Below, one piece after another: positions 23,165 to 35,670 of a stretch of 64,000 nucleotides of DNA. Made by a program: the position numbers and the translations under genes. Positions within the stretch are counted from its first letter, which is position 1, and every line of letters starts with the position of its first letter. This DNA is from Cephalopachus bancanus (Eukaryota > Chordata > Mammalia > Primates > Tarsiidae). Location of the stretch: positions 2,480,001-2,544,000 of the forward strand of contig JAPVLO010000232.1 of assembly GCA_027257055.1 (NCBI GenBank), written 5' to 3'. The notes beneath the pieces are model-generated. The model did not search any database and was not told the origin of the DNA. It saw only the letters and a list, made by a program, of their open reading frames with translations.

Positions 23165-23196
23165 CTTTAAAATAAAAATAAATAAATAAATAAATC
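23165..23196. repeat. (AAAT)n microsatellite
   Basis: Several aaat units after an A-rich stretch, inside the spacer of the 22.8-24.1 kb inverted repeat. Confidence 0.9.
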
Positions 23197-23398
23197 TACA
23201 AAAGTGTTTATATGAAAAACAAATAGGAGTTGATTTTTGCCAAAGAATAACAGTGGTGAGAGTGCCCATGATTTTGCTTTCATGCTTCTGGTTTACAGTT
23301 TTTAAAATGTGGTTCTATTGCTTTTATAATTAAAAAAATAAAATTATAAATAAAGACATATGCGAATAAAAAAATACAGGTGGAAAAATCAGAACTAG

Positions 23399-23531
23399 GT
23401 CAGGTGTGGTGGTGCACGCCTGTAGTCCCAGCTACGAGGGAGGCTGAGGCAGAAGAATTGCCTGAGTGAGTCCAGGAGATCAAGGCTGCAGTGAGCCTGG
23501 TGACAGGCTGAGACTCCAAGTCAAAAAAAAA
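23399..23531 (+). mobile_element. Alu-like monomer
   Basis: About 130 bp with the right-arm layout gcacgcctgtagtcccagct, a gaggctgaggc word and a ctgagactccaagtc end followed by an A-rich tract. It lies in the spacer of the 22.8-24.1 kb inverted repeat. Confidence 0.85.
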
Positions 23532-23894
23532 GGGAAAAGAAAAGAAAAGAAATAAAACAAGACTGAGAGAAATGCTAGGGAGAAGCAAGGCAGGACTTGC
23601 ATTGCAGAATCAGCTTGTACGTCATGGAGAGGAGGCTGGCATGGCCGATTGGAGCCACACAGGGAGGAAGAATTCCCACTAGTGGCTTGTGCCAGAGCTG
23701 ACCACTGCCCTGGCCTGAACAGAAGGGAAGGGAGAGGGACCAGGAGGAGACCTGGGGTCACGGTCATCTGGGCCAATGCAGGCACAAGCGCATGCTGCCT
23801 TCCAGGCCATGAGGGCGTTGCAGACATTCCCATCTTAACTCTCACAGCATGGCTGTCAGGGGGCTTTTTCTGCCCCCATCTAGAGCTGTGGAAG

Positions 23895-24090
23895 CTGAGC
23901 CACCGTTCTCTCCTGGACCATCTGTGCAAGTCCCACACAATCAGGAGGAATTGCCAGTGCCCCACCCAGCAAACTCTTTGCGGTCCATGCTGAGGTCTTC
24001 CTCGACTCTTTGCAAGGTTATCAGCCTCTAGCCCAGAGGAAAAAGTCCAGACTAGACACTAGCATGCTTGAATTTCTCCTTCCTCTCTGC
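23895..24090 (-). repeat. Inverted repeat arm B
   Basis: Reverse-complement partner of 22765-22950. The arm has a small extra block near 23980 relative to arm A. I do not recognise either arm as a named family. Confidence 0.85.
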
Positions 24091-26559
24091 TCTAGGAGCA
24101 GGACCTTTCCCCTCTTTCCCTTCTTGCCATCTGGGCAGAAGCAACACAGAACAGCCGTGAGTCCTGCAAAACTGCCCAAGCCAGCCCTTCCAGGGCAGGG
24201 CATCCTTCCAGCAGAAGGAAGCTGGAAAGAGGCAGGGTCATCAGGGGGCGGCAGGCAGACTTTATAAAAGCTGATCTGATCCTTCCCCTGCGATGTCTTG
24301 GGTTACATGAGCCTCCCAGGAGTGACGCTGGTGACTTTTCTTAAGAAAGGTAACCGTCTGGGCCGATCGATGTGGCTGGGTCTGCTGGGTGGAATCCTGT
24401 TACCTGCCGAGACTGAGCTGGGTTTCTTGGCCTGGGCACAGAGCCATGGGAGGGGAAGACAGAGCAGGGCCTGGGCATCTGCCCAGCCTGGTCCCTGGAG
24501 ACAGTGCTGCAGGCCCAGGGTGGAGACAGCTGTGATGGGGCCGAGGCCGTCTGGGCTTGAGACTGCGTTACTTTCACCTAAGCCAGAACAGGTCGGATCA
24601 GGCACAGGGTGGATCCCTGGGAACACAGGCTCAAGACTTTTGGCTAAATCAATGCCCATCGTTGTTGAAGCTCTCGTTGCCATTGGAAATGGGCAGTCCT
24701 GGGGGCTGGGCCGGGGGCTGTAACAGAGGGTCACGGGGGTGTCTTTGTACAGCTGGGTTAGCAAGTAAGTGCTCCCCGACAACTGAGGGTAACAGAAGGG
24801 AGGGTTTCAATTACAGGAGCATTTCTTAAGCATGTCAGTTGCAGCCCACCTGTGACCTCGCTGCTACAAGCGGCCCATTCCATCACATGAGCCACCTGTT
24901 TGCAGAGGCCCTGACCTTGAACTACCCACTCACAGTGCTTGCTCTCAGTCCTTCTCTCCTCTTTCTCTCTCTCTCCCTCTCTTCCTCTCTTGACCTCTCT
25001 GTCTTACAAACACACGTAGACACACACCCCTGTTTTTAGAGTTTTAGGGGTACATGTGAGGACTTGCTACATAAGCGGGTTGCTTGCAGGTGAAGCGTGG
25101 GCTTCTAGTGGGCCCACTCTACCCCTAATAGCAGGGCTGGTGCCCAGTGTGTTGCCATGTGCCTCCCTTCTTCCTGTCTTCCTCCTCCCCAGTAGTGTCC
25201 AGTGTCTGCCCATCCCACCTTCGTGCTACACAAACACACACACACACGCGTGCGCACACACACCCTTAAGCTGGCCCTCCCTTCCACGATGCTCCTATCA
25301 CCTCATTTCCTACAACCACGGGGAAAGTTAGCAAAAGTGACTGATAAAAGCACTTGATGCCTCAGGGAACCCTTTTCTTCCCTAGGGTCAGGCTTACTGG
25401 GGTCACTTAGTAAGCAACGGAGTCACCACACAGACTTGCCCATGGGGGTGGCTAACAAATGCATGGATCCTAGTACACCTGCAGCCACCCCTCCCTGGAT
25501 CAAAAGCCTGGCTCTCGAGATGCTGCAGGGAAGAGTCTAATGCTGTCCCCTGTGTGTTCCTGAGCTGGTACAGTGCCTGGCACGGAGGGAGCAGGGTGCG
25601 TGTGCATACAGCACTCCCCCAAAGCCATGGCAGCTCCCACGCTGGCTACCTGGGATCAGTGCAGCACCACCAGGCTCTCTCTGGTGGTCGCCCAACCTCC
25701 CGCCCTGTCCTTACTTGCCCCCAGCTTCCTCCTTTCTCTCCTGCTGGACCCACGCGTCGTGCCCCCTCAAGCCATGAACGTCCAAACCCAATGAAGATGA
25801 AAGGAAGTGCAGGTCAAGAGAAGCATGCCTAGCTGAACACAAGGGGCTAGGGCAAAAGGGCCCTGGGAAGGAGCAGGAGAGAACCTTGAGGAGGAAGTAA
25901 GTGCCACCTATCTTGATGGGCATGCAGGTTACCTGGCTGTTTTGAAAAGCAGAAGCTTTTCAGACTGTATACTTAGGATCTGTGCACCTCATTCCACGTG
26001 CATTGAAACATGTATCTTGACTTGAAAGCTTTCGTGAACATACAGGGACCTGCTCTTTTTCACCTACTGATGGGAGTCAGGGCTCTCCTTGGTCACGTCC
26101 TCTGGGAGGGAGGGAGGATGGAACTGTTGGGTGTCACGTGGGTGGGCAGCCATGGTCTGATCCAGGGGAGGCGAGCATCACCAGATACATGAGCACTGTC
26201 CCTACACCAGTGTCTGCCACCATCAGGTCATTCCTATAACCAAGAGGCTCCAGGTGACAGACAGCCGAGCACCTTGGACTCCGATAACATGCTTCATGTC
26301 CTCGCCTTGTCTTCACACCACCCCGTGAAAAGGTACCATGCTCCCTCTTGTAAAACAAGGGTGCCAAGTTTCTGACACATAGAGTTCTGGGGGATCCTTA
26401 CTATTTGTGGGGTCTGTATTTGGGACTCAGCTGATTGCCAACATTTTTCTGTGACCTCAAAGTCAGTACTCATAGACATGCACAGAGCAGCGAGAGATCT
26501 GAGTCACGGACACACGGTCCCAGTTAGGTTGGCCTCAGTGTTGCTCTGTCTTCTTGTTT

Positions 26560-26824
26560 TAACTTGTTTCAGTTCTTATACTGTAAATGAATGTCATTTT
26601 TTGAGTTCTATTTAGTGCCCTATTTTTCTCATTTTGTGTTTTTTGTGGTGGTTTCATTGTTTAAAATAGTCCCAAGTGTAGTGCTGAAGTGCTGTCTGGT
26701 TTTCCTGAGTGCACAAAGGTCGTGTTGTGCCTTATGGAGAAAATACCTGTGTCAGAGGAGCTTTGTCCAGAGTGAGTTACAGTGCTGCCGGCTGTGCGTT
26801 CAAGGTTAGTGAATCAACAGTATA
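26560..26824 (+). mobile_element. Tigger (pogo-type) transposon fossil, part 1
   Basis: 26660-26820 corresponds to the DNA-binding N-terminus of a Tigger/CENP-B-like transposase: a start-region word ttaaaatagtcccaagtg, then gtgctgaagtgctgtc and gtgaatcaacagtatat. The frame is broken by mutations. Confidence 0.65.
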
Positions 26825-27395
26825 TGAGGAGGACCCAGCAAAACCTGGAATCATCTTTTGAAGGGCAGGCCCCTTGTAGTCCAGGTTTCCCCCACGACGT
26901 GAGTGTTCTAGGAACCCATCGGCATCAGTGAACCAGCTAATGTTGTGGTGAGAAGGCTTCATTCAGCTTCAGTGAGTTTTGGGGGCGGGGGGAGATTCTT
27001 TCAACACATTTGTCCATTTCATGATGGGTGATTGACGAGCGCACCTGCCCACACTGCTCTGAGTGTTCAGCAGTTTTTGACCAAAAACAGCATCATCCCC
27101 TTGCCCCACCCTCCCTATTCACCCAACCTCACCCTGAGTGATATTTTTTGTTTCCCTGGATGAAAAAAGTCCTCCAAGGGAAATGTTTTGCCGATGTGGA
27201 AGAGGTAAAACAAAAAATGGCAGAAGTGCTAAAAGGCATCAAGTGGATGAGTTCAAAAACTGTTTGGAGCAGTGGAAAAAGCATCTCTATACGTGTATCG
27301 CATCAAATGGAAAGGACTTTGAGGGTGACTACGTTTAAACATGTGAACATAAATACACATTTTTTAGTAAATAAATTCTGGGGTTTTGGGGGGTA
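26825..27395 (+). mobile_element. Mariner-family DNA transposon, copy 2, nested in a Tigger fossil
   Basis: Same family as copy 1. It begins within tatatgaggaggaccc and ends gggggtatatc, with tata on both sides as expected of insertion at TA. The C-terminal transposase remnant is split between two frames. Confidence 0.8.
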
Positions 27396-27590
27396 TATCA
27401 GTTAAGGTGTCTAAGCAGAAACACCCATAAATCAAAGTTATGGATTGACTGATGAAAATGTTGTGGCCAGAGGCTCCCAGGAACCGCCCTGTACTTTTCC
27501 CAGGTGTGGTGGTTTGCTGTTCACTAACCAGTGTCCGGCAGCTTTAGAGAACATAGCCATGCTTAGTGAAGACTGACTGCCCTCCCAGCA
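27396..27590 (+). mobile_element. Tigger transposon fossil, part 2
   Basis: Resumes directly after the mariner insertion with aaggtgtctaagcagaaaca, then gaccagaggct-like and gaacatag-like words found at the 3' end of the same Tigger family. Together with 26560-26824 it is one element split by copy 2. Confidence 0.65.
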
Positions 27591-28938
27591 AGTTCTCGAG
27601 GTGAGAGAACCAGACTCCTCTGAGTTCCACTCCAGTGATCCTTCCCACATCCATCCCTGGTGCTTCCACACGCTGGCTCTGCCGCGGTCCCCACCCCCAG
27701 TCCCCGGTGCAAGGAGGAGCCAGTAATGGCAGAGGATGACACAGAGCAAGAGAACACCAGAACACCATGTGCACAGCCCCTGTCTTCTGAGAACCTGAGC
27801 TTACTAACGGGTGGCACCAACACCAACTTCAGAGTAAGACACAACACCAGGCTAGGGGAGGTGAGGTGATCCAGCAAGAGACCCTGCCATTTAGACAAAG
27901 ACGTTCTGAGGTTGGGATGCCCACAGGAAAACAGATGCTGTCTGGAAAATCACTGGAGACCAAACAAAGCCCCAAGAGGCAGGGCACCCTCAGGCACTCA
28001 GTCTTGCTGCAACCCTGTCAAGATTCCTACCCTGCCCATTTCGTGTGGCCCTGTGCTCCACGGGCCACAAGATGTGAGCACCCATACCATCTCCTTTGAT
28101 TCTCCAAGGACTCAGCGAGGCGGGCAGAGGGGCATCACTGTGTCTAATTCACAGAGGGGGAACTGGGATACTGGGTGGATGCGGAATTTGGACCTCGTGG
28201 CAGATGCCCAAAGTTCATGCCCATGGCTGTTTTTTTATGCCACGTGGAGACGGGTGGAGGTCCCCTCACGGGCTTCCCAGACTTCACCTCAGTCTCGATC
28301 CATCCCCACTTGGCAGGGGGATGTTATGATGCTACAGAAGGGGAAACAGGGCACGCAGAAAGCAGTGTCTGGTGCCTTGTCCTCTCATCCCTGCTTACCT
28401 CAGCCCTGGGGTGGGAGGTGGAGACATTACAGCCCCTCTGCCATTTCCCCTGAGCCTCAAGAATGCTCTGCTCCCAGGATCTGTGCTCTGGGAGGCTGGG
28501 ACAGTATCATGGGCAGAGATGGAAGCTGATGTGAAAAGCTGTCTTTGGGCCCCATGGGCACAGAGTGTGAGGGAGGGGCCAGCTCTTCTGATGACCATTG
28601 GATGATGCCAGGTGGGAGAGCTCCACGCCAGGAGCAGTTGAGCTACCTCAGCCAAGCAGAAGCCCGGGTGGCCTCAGGCCCCCAAGTGAGGCGATGGGTC
28701 TGGTGTACAGTCCCTTCCTGAGAGGGCTCTCTGTGTGGGACAAGGAAAACTGTCCCCCCACAGTCATGCAAAGTATCGTCTGTGAGTGCTCCTGGCTCCA
28801 CCGGAGCTGACTAGCATCCTTCAGGCTATCTTGTTCCCCCTCTTTCATGCTGGCCACTCTCAGGTCCACTGCTCTCTGCAACAACTCAACCTTGGTGAAC
28901 AGTCAAGCGCAGTTTCTGATCTGGCTCTCACTTACATG

Positions 28939-29530
28939 TATGAAACGGAACCCCAAAAAACTGGAATTATTTTTTGGAGGGTGGGCCCCTTATAGTCCAG
29001 GCTTCCCCACCAGGTAAGTGTTCTAGGAACCCATCGGCATCAGTGCACCAGCCAGCATGGTTGTGAGAGGCTATGTTCAGCTTCAGTGAATTTTTTTTTG
29101 AGATTCTTTCAATGAGTCTGCCCATTTCATGACCAGTGATTTACAATCACACCTGCCCACACCTGCCCACATCTGCCCACATTGCACTGAGTGTTCAGCA
29201 GTTTTTGACCACAAATTTGGGAGGATGAGCCCCATTTGTGCCCCACTCTCCCTATTCACCCGCTCTCACCCAAAAAACTTTTTTTGTTTCCCTGGATGCA
29301 AACAGTCCTCCAAGGGACATGTTTTGCCAACGTGGAAGAGATGAATCAAAAAAACGGCAGAAGCACTAAAAGGCATTCAAATGGACAAGTTCAGAAACTG
29401 TTTTGAGCAGTGGAAAAACCTGTCTCAATAGGTGTATTGTATCCAATGAAGGTGACTGAAGTTTAACCATGTAAGAATAATTACACCTTTTTTTGTAAAT
29501 AAATTCTGGGTTTTTCAGGGTTCCCTTTTA
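28939..29530 (+). mobile_element. Mariner-family DNA transposon, copy 3
   Basis: Starts near gaaccccaaaaaactggaat and ends ttctgggtttttcagggttc, which are inverted complements. It contains a short tandem triplication of cacctgcccacat-type units near 29150. The coding remnant is frameshifted. Confidence 0.78.
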
Positions 29531-30669
29531 TTTTGGTGTAGCCCAAAGGTTCTTGATTTTTTTTCCACCATGACATACCTGAGGGATTTCAGACCTTCCC
29601 TTAAGGAACTCAAGAACTTATTATACGTGAGTCAGGGAAGGTGCCCAGTCCCTGAGCAAGGGTGTGTTGGACTTTAAGAGGGTGCTTCTGATGTGCACAG
29701 GGGAGGGGATAGGCCATGGTTCAGCCTCTCAGGAGGAAGACTGTAGTTCTTCTTGATTTACAAAGCCTTTGTCTCACTCACAGAGTGTCAGGTTTGAGGT
29801 GTTACCCAGAAGAAACGATAGCTGGATGAGAATCAAATTCCATTAGCGTGGATCCAACAATTGCTGGCCCTTCCTGGCAGTGATGGCAGGGGTCTCTGAA
29901 TCTTCAGGGAAAGGTTCTCAGCTCTCCGCATGTGTCTGGGCTGGTGTCTGTGCCTGGTGTCCCACCCCTCCATCCATTTACTATTGACTCCATGCAATGC
30001 CACCACCTTCTTCTTACCTCCACAGATTTAAATGGAGTCAGCACTCAAGGAGGCACCTGGGTGAGTACCCAGCACCCAGGGGGGCTTCACTGGCCCTGTG
30101 GCTCCAGCCAGGGTGCACCAACAGCCAGTTGGTGGGTATCTGAGAGCAGTGGTGCTGCATGTTGAGCTGCAGACCCTAGACAGGAAACTCTATGGAGGTA
30201 TCGGCAGGAGGGGAGAGTGCTAAGTGACTCCCAAATCACTAAATGGATAGCACACATCTCACACATGACTTGGTGGCCCACATGAACCTTGAGAGAACAA
30301 CTCCTGTGTCTTGTTCCTGATGTCCAGTCCTGGGTATTCAGTCTCCAGCCAAGTCAGTCAGGAAGGGCCCGGCCTCCCTCCTCCTCCAGCCCTCCAGGAC
30401 ATCATGGTCCGGCCCAATGACTCTGTCCTGACCCGTCATCCTTCCCACGGCTGGGAAGGATGTCTTCTTATGGGAATTTGGCGATTGAAAATCAAGTCAG
30501 AAAGCACAAAGGAAGGGAGACGCGGTTTGCAAAGGACACCAGGAAGGAAGAGCAAGAAAAGACAAGCAGAGAAGACAGATCAAAGGTGGGGAGAGTGATG
30601 ACAGAGAAGGGGGAAAGAGAATCACCAGGAGGAAGCAGGAGGCAGGACGAAGCCGCCTGTGGTACTCAC

Positions 30670-30770
30670 GTGTTGTGGAGCACACACCAGCCACAGTGTG
30701 GGTCGCCCGAGCCAAGGCACTCGCCACAGCTCCGATACTGACCACAGGACTCCACGGGGACTCTGGTGAG
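30670..30770 (-). CDS. PLXNA4: Plexin-A exon: end of sema domain and start of PSI1
   Basis: This is an internal coding exon of a class A plexin, a single-pass receptor that binds semaphorins (class 3 with neuropilin, class 6 directly) and signals through a cytoplasmic GAP domain in axon guidance. On the minus strand the acceptor is a pyrimidine-rich tract ending in tag and the donor is gtgagt. The 101-bp exon opens in phase 0 and encodes 33 complete codons plus two bases. It starts LTRVPVESC, the sema-to-PSI junction typical of plexins, followed by cysteines spaced as in PSI1 and the hallmark CGWC. The two leftover bases (AC) join the A of the exon ending at 15541 to make Thr. PLXNA4 rather than A1-A3 is my reading from residues across all five exons. 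Plexin-A is near certain; the exact paralogue is less so. Confidence 0.88.
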
Positions 30771-33700
30771 CTAGGACGGCAGGACAGGGAGAAGGCAGTC
30801 AAGAATTTGCACAACATCCAACAGCCCACCAGAAGAGACCACTTTGAGTGCCACGCGTGTCACCTAGAACCCTGTAGGAGCATGAAGGTGCTTGGAGCCC
30901 AGCCCAGAAAAGAGCCTGGAGTGACCATGGTGGGTCGGATGGCCACAGAAGCACCTGGGAGGCAAACGTCCTTATTTTCTTAGAACGCTCCAGAGAGTTC
31001 ACAGCAAATTGTTAGAAAAGATATTTTCCTGGTGTACATTTAAATGTTTCCACCTCCCAACCCCCCAGACATCTCTACAAATAGCCAATTCATCCCATTT
31101 GTTTCCCATTAATGTAATAAACAAGCATGGTCACCCTCTCTCTCTCTTTCCGTTTTTCTTTTGCCACAGAGTGTTTTCCCCTTCTTTCCAGCCCTTTTCT
31201 TCAGGTCTCATCATTTTGGCTGATCCAGAGAGCGTTTAACTCGGGACCGAGACCCTTCTCTTCCTCCACCTCCTCGCCTTTTACTGAGATGTCAAAAGCT
31301 CGCTTTGCAGTGTGACTTTCCACTCTTCCCTCTCGTGTTGGCCAACTGGCTCTGAAAGCTTTCACTCGGGTGCTTTCAAAGAGCAGCTGTTGCTATTCCT
31401 CCTCTGCCTGCACTGCTTTCAAGACTACAGGCTTCCTCTCCAACCAGAAACTTCATATGAGCTTCACCAGCCGCTTGTTAATGTAAAATGTTCCACATGG
31501 CATTTTTGCTTCTCCCAAATGCTCCCATCCCCCGCATGCTCGTAACTATCCTTTGAGTTTCTTTGTTCTCCAACATAGCCTTGCCTTGGTGTCTCTTTAC
31601 ATGACTTCCCAGTACCTGCTACGTAGTAGGTGATTAAGAAGGACATGCCAGGTCAAATGGAGTTTTTATTTTCTTTTTATAGCCTTGGTCTTTAGTCTCC
31701 ATTTTGCCAATTTCTTTTTTACAATTTTTTTTAAACATCATCCTTTTCCATTCGGGACACCTTTTTATCTCAGCGGGGAACATCCTACCTAATCTCTCAG
31801 CTTCAGCTAAGAGAATTAGATGTGGTCATCCTTTTACATTTCTCCCCAAGAGAAAACAGACCATAAACTGTGCTGACCCAGTGGAGCCCTCTCCGTTTCA
31901 TGAGCAAATGCAGAGGCTGTGTTTCTCCTGCTGTTTGATGGGGCATCTGCCCCGTTAAATGCTGTCTACTTGGCAGGGGCTGCTCGTGACTCACACACAG
32001 GCAAACTGCCACCAGAGTCTGCTCCATCAGTCTCATACTCTCTTTTGGAATTATTAAGTAATTAATTCCAAATCCCACACGATCTCTATTCCCTTAACGT
32101 TCTTATTCCCTCTATGTATATGTATACATTTTTTTCTCCAAAGTACACACTGAGCGTTCCCATGACCACACTGCATTTTCGCTTCTTTCGAGCGAACTTT
32201 CAGCCTACTTCTCCCATTCTTACAGCTTTGACCTTGGCCTCGGTGGCCCTTCCTCTGCCTTCTCAGATATCGTTTTTACACATTTGGAATTTTATCTTTC
32301 CTTGTATTTCTGCTCATGTAATCTGCTTAAGCCATGCCTGAACTCTGCCTACATGTGACCTTCCTGTCTTCCTAATTAACACTGACACTCAGTTTCTTAC
32401 AAATCATCCCGCTGGCTACACACACAACCAGGAATTTACCCTCTTCCTATGGCAATTTTCATTTCCCTCCCCACTTCTCAAGTGGGCACAGGCATGCCAG
32501 TCACGTAAGCATATAAACAGTAGTTCTCAGCCCAGAGTACCCAGACTTCTAGGAATCTCTGAGTGGTAATGAGGTCCACAAGCTATTTTCAGTGTTTCCA
32601 AAAGCCTAATGGAAATTGGATTGTTGCTGTTTTTATGCATACTCAGTGATGTATGTCTCATATTAAAAATAGGAAATATATTATTACTTAATAAATGCAG
32701 TTTGTTTAGTAGACAGAATCTTTCAAAATATAATGCACAGAGGGAAAAAATAATAAAAGGGGCCATAAATGGTGAAAGCCGGGAACCATAAGTACATAAT
32801 AATGTTTTCATATGTTCCAGCTGCTTGTCTAGCACTCCAGATTTTGCATGGGCTTAAGAAGAAAATCATGGCTTGCTCAATCACAAGCATTTCCTCGGTC
32901 TCCACTTAATTAACATCCTCCCCAGTCTCTTCTACCGACATGCCCTAGAATCTGCTGTGGATGGAATGTGCCGGGCGTCCAGGACGAGCCATATCAAGTG
33001 GTGAGCCCGTTGCTCCATACATTGGATACTCTCAAACCCTTTGCATCCAGGTTCCCAGGCACACCTCGCAACAGCTGTTTGATCACATCAGTACCCTGAA
33101 ATCACAAAGCCCTTCCTCTCTTGATTTCAAACGCCAGTCGTTTATTGGGTTGAAAGAGTTGCAAAAGCCCTCAGAGCCAGGTTCAAATTCTGGCTTCACG
33201 TGGAGATGAAAATCTTCACCCTCCTCTCTGCACCCACAATCCACAGTTTTTCAAAGTGCAGATGACTCAATAGTTTTGCAAATGATATGGCATTTTGCAA
33301 GGGTTAGTTATGGTTACTGCTGCCACTGTCATTAAGACCCCACTCCTCCTTGCATGTCATTTACCTCTTCCTGATGTCCCAGGAAAATGCCCTGGCATTC
33401 TTCAGGCCTCAAGGACTCTGTGGGGGGTTCAACAGACCCAGAAGAACTTTTCTTCCTTAACACTTTGATCATGTCATTTCCTCTTTGAATGATGATGTTT
33501 GCCTCTGAACAATGATTGCCTCTCCCTTTGGGGGAAACCTAGAGTCCTCCCAGCATCCTGAATTTACTTGATACCTTCCTGGCTTGTGGAGCGGCAATGT
33601 GTTTTTTCTTACTTTTCATCTGGGTGGGATGGGTTGCAAGCCTTGGACAGGTGATAGGAACCCAGGGGGTCCAGCCACAGCTCTGCCCCAGACACCTGGG

Positions 33701-35039
33701 AAAGTTTGGCATGTCGCTCTCTGGGCCTCTTTTGAGTCCTCTGTAAAAGGAGGGATGGGGCAAGACAGTTCTAAAACCCTTTTCAGTTCTACCGTCTCTG
33801 TCAATGCCCATACTGCATCTCTTCTATGTCAGCGCCATCTTGCTTGTTTGGTTTTTGTGGACATGTACAATGACAGCATCAGTCCACCTTCAAGAAAACA
33901 TCCTCTCGAAGACAATCATCTGAGTTTCTAGAGCTTTTCTCTCTTGAAGGCAAACATCCCAAGTTCCTCTAGCATTTGCTCACAGAATCTTTCCATCTAT
34001 TCATTTAGTCATTACCACGACTGTCTTCTGAACATGACCTATGTCTTCTTCACCCTTTAAAGCATGGGTGCTCCAGCTGGTACGCTAACAATATTCTGCT
34101 GGTCCAAGTGGAAATATCACCACTATTTGAGAGAGAGGTGCCCACCCCACTCTCCCTTCTTGGACTTTTCCAAGGAAGGCCAGGGCCAAGGACACTTCCC
34201 AAGTCCCACTCACTGTCGGGCAACACTCTCTAGCATGGCCAAAGCCTCCCACACTGACTCTACATCTCCCAGTCTATAGTATGTCTCTGCCTCTCCCCAC
34301 CCATGGGTAATTCTGGAAAGTACCAGACATTTTTCTGACACTTTAGATCGCTTTTGAAAACTGGATTTAATCCAACCAGGTTTCTCAGTACAAATGTCCA
34401 CTCCAATATCTCTGGCCACCTTCCACACCTTGCTAGTGTGCTGCACAGGTTGTCAATGGCCTCCGAGTTGCCTTGCCCCTATGACTCTCCCCAGACTTCT
34501 AGCCTCTCCACCCACACCTGACTCCAAACAAAGCTGCCTCTCCCATCCCCCACCTCCGGCTCCTCTGCTGACCCAGGAGCACAAACCACTCCAGGCAGAG
34601 CCACACGATTAATTAAAACCACCCCACGCTGATTAAAGTCTTAAGCTACAGTGCCAGGCATGCTAATGAACTGACTGAGGGAATTCAGACCCAGGGAGAG
34701 GTGAAGAAAGACAGTTGTGTTGAGAGAGACTTCTGTTTGGAGATCAAGTCAGATGGAGATGTGACCTATGCTATCATCATGATTGATGGTCTCAGAGATC
34801 ACAGACTATGAGCTCTGTCCCTTGGACACTGGATTCTGGAAGAGGTGTGGCTGGATGTGGCTGTACTATCACCCTCGCTGCTTCTAGAGAGGAACCCTTT
34901 CACCTAGGGGGATCTCTGTGTGTGCCTGAACTATTCTGGCAGGGAAGTAGGGCTCCTTGGCGCAGGATTGGGGTCAGATCTACACACAGTTGTGTTAGCA
35001 CATCTGTGGCTTTGTGCAAAAAACTTTCAGGCAGTATGG

Positions 35040-35670
35040 TAGGTCCTCAACAAGCTAAACACAGAATTACCACCTAATCCACCATTCACTTCTTGGTACA
35101 TATTCAAAAGAACTGAAAGAAAGATCTCAAAGAGATATATGCACACCCGCATTCGTAGTAGAATCACTCATAATAGCCAAAAGGTAGAAGCTGCCCAAAC
35201 ATCTATTCTATCAACAGATGAATGGTCAAGGAAAATGTGGTATATCCGATACAATGGAATATTATTCAGCCTTAAAAAGAAAGGACTCACGCATGTCATC
35301 CCAGCACTTTGGGAAGCTGAGGCAAGAGGATTGCTAGAGCCCGCAGGTTTGAGACCAGACTGTGCAACATGGCAGGACCTCGTATTTACAATAAATCAAA
35401 AAATTAGCTGGGCATGGTGGTGTGCGCTGGTAGTTCCAGCTACTTGGAAGACTGAGGCAAGACTAATTGCATGAGCCCAGCAGGTAGAAGCTGTGGTGAC
35501 CATGAACCAGAAGATAGTTTCCGTTTGGGCAAATGAAAAAGGTCAGGAGATTGAGGGTAGGGATCGTGGCACCACAATGTGAATGTACTTAATGTCGTTG
35601 AACACTGAGAAATGGTGGAGATGATACGTTTTATGTTATGCGTATTTTACCATGATTTTAAAAAAATTGA
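35040..35670 (+). mobile_element. Old L1 3' end, interrupted by an Alu
   Basis: 35070-35280 carries L1 words (actcataatagccaaaagg, atgtggtatatcc, gaatattattcagcc). 35500-35670 continues with an L1 3' untranslated end (tttatgttatgcgtatttta). An Alu of about 215 bp sits between. Confidence 0.8.
35281..35498 (+). mobile_element. Alu SINE, 5'-truncated, inside L1
   Basis: Begins at the catcccagcactttgggaag region, has the linker aataaatcaaaaaattagc (also in the 21.8-kb Alu) and a diverged right arm ending before the L1 resumes. Confidence 0.8.

Larger units (their letters stand above)
15542..30669 (-). other. PLXNA4: Plexin intron between the two PSI1 exons
   Basis: A 15-kb phase-2 intron. It contains duplication copy 2 with the dead exon, three mariner copies, a split Tigger fossil, Alus, simple repeats and an inverted pair. 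17030-18270, 19530-21780, 24300-26550 and 29530-30660 are mostly plain unique-looking sequence with small MIR-like pieces. 25020-25180 weakly resembles L1 untranslated sequence. Confidence 0.8.

Noticed and set aside
27912..28529. 205-codon plus-strand frame
   Set aside because: Crosses a MIR-like piece, has two overlapping alternatives in other frames, and shows no domain.
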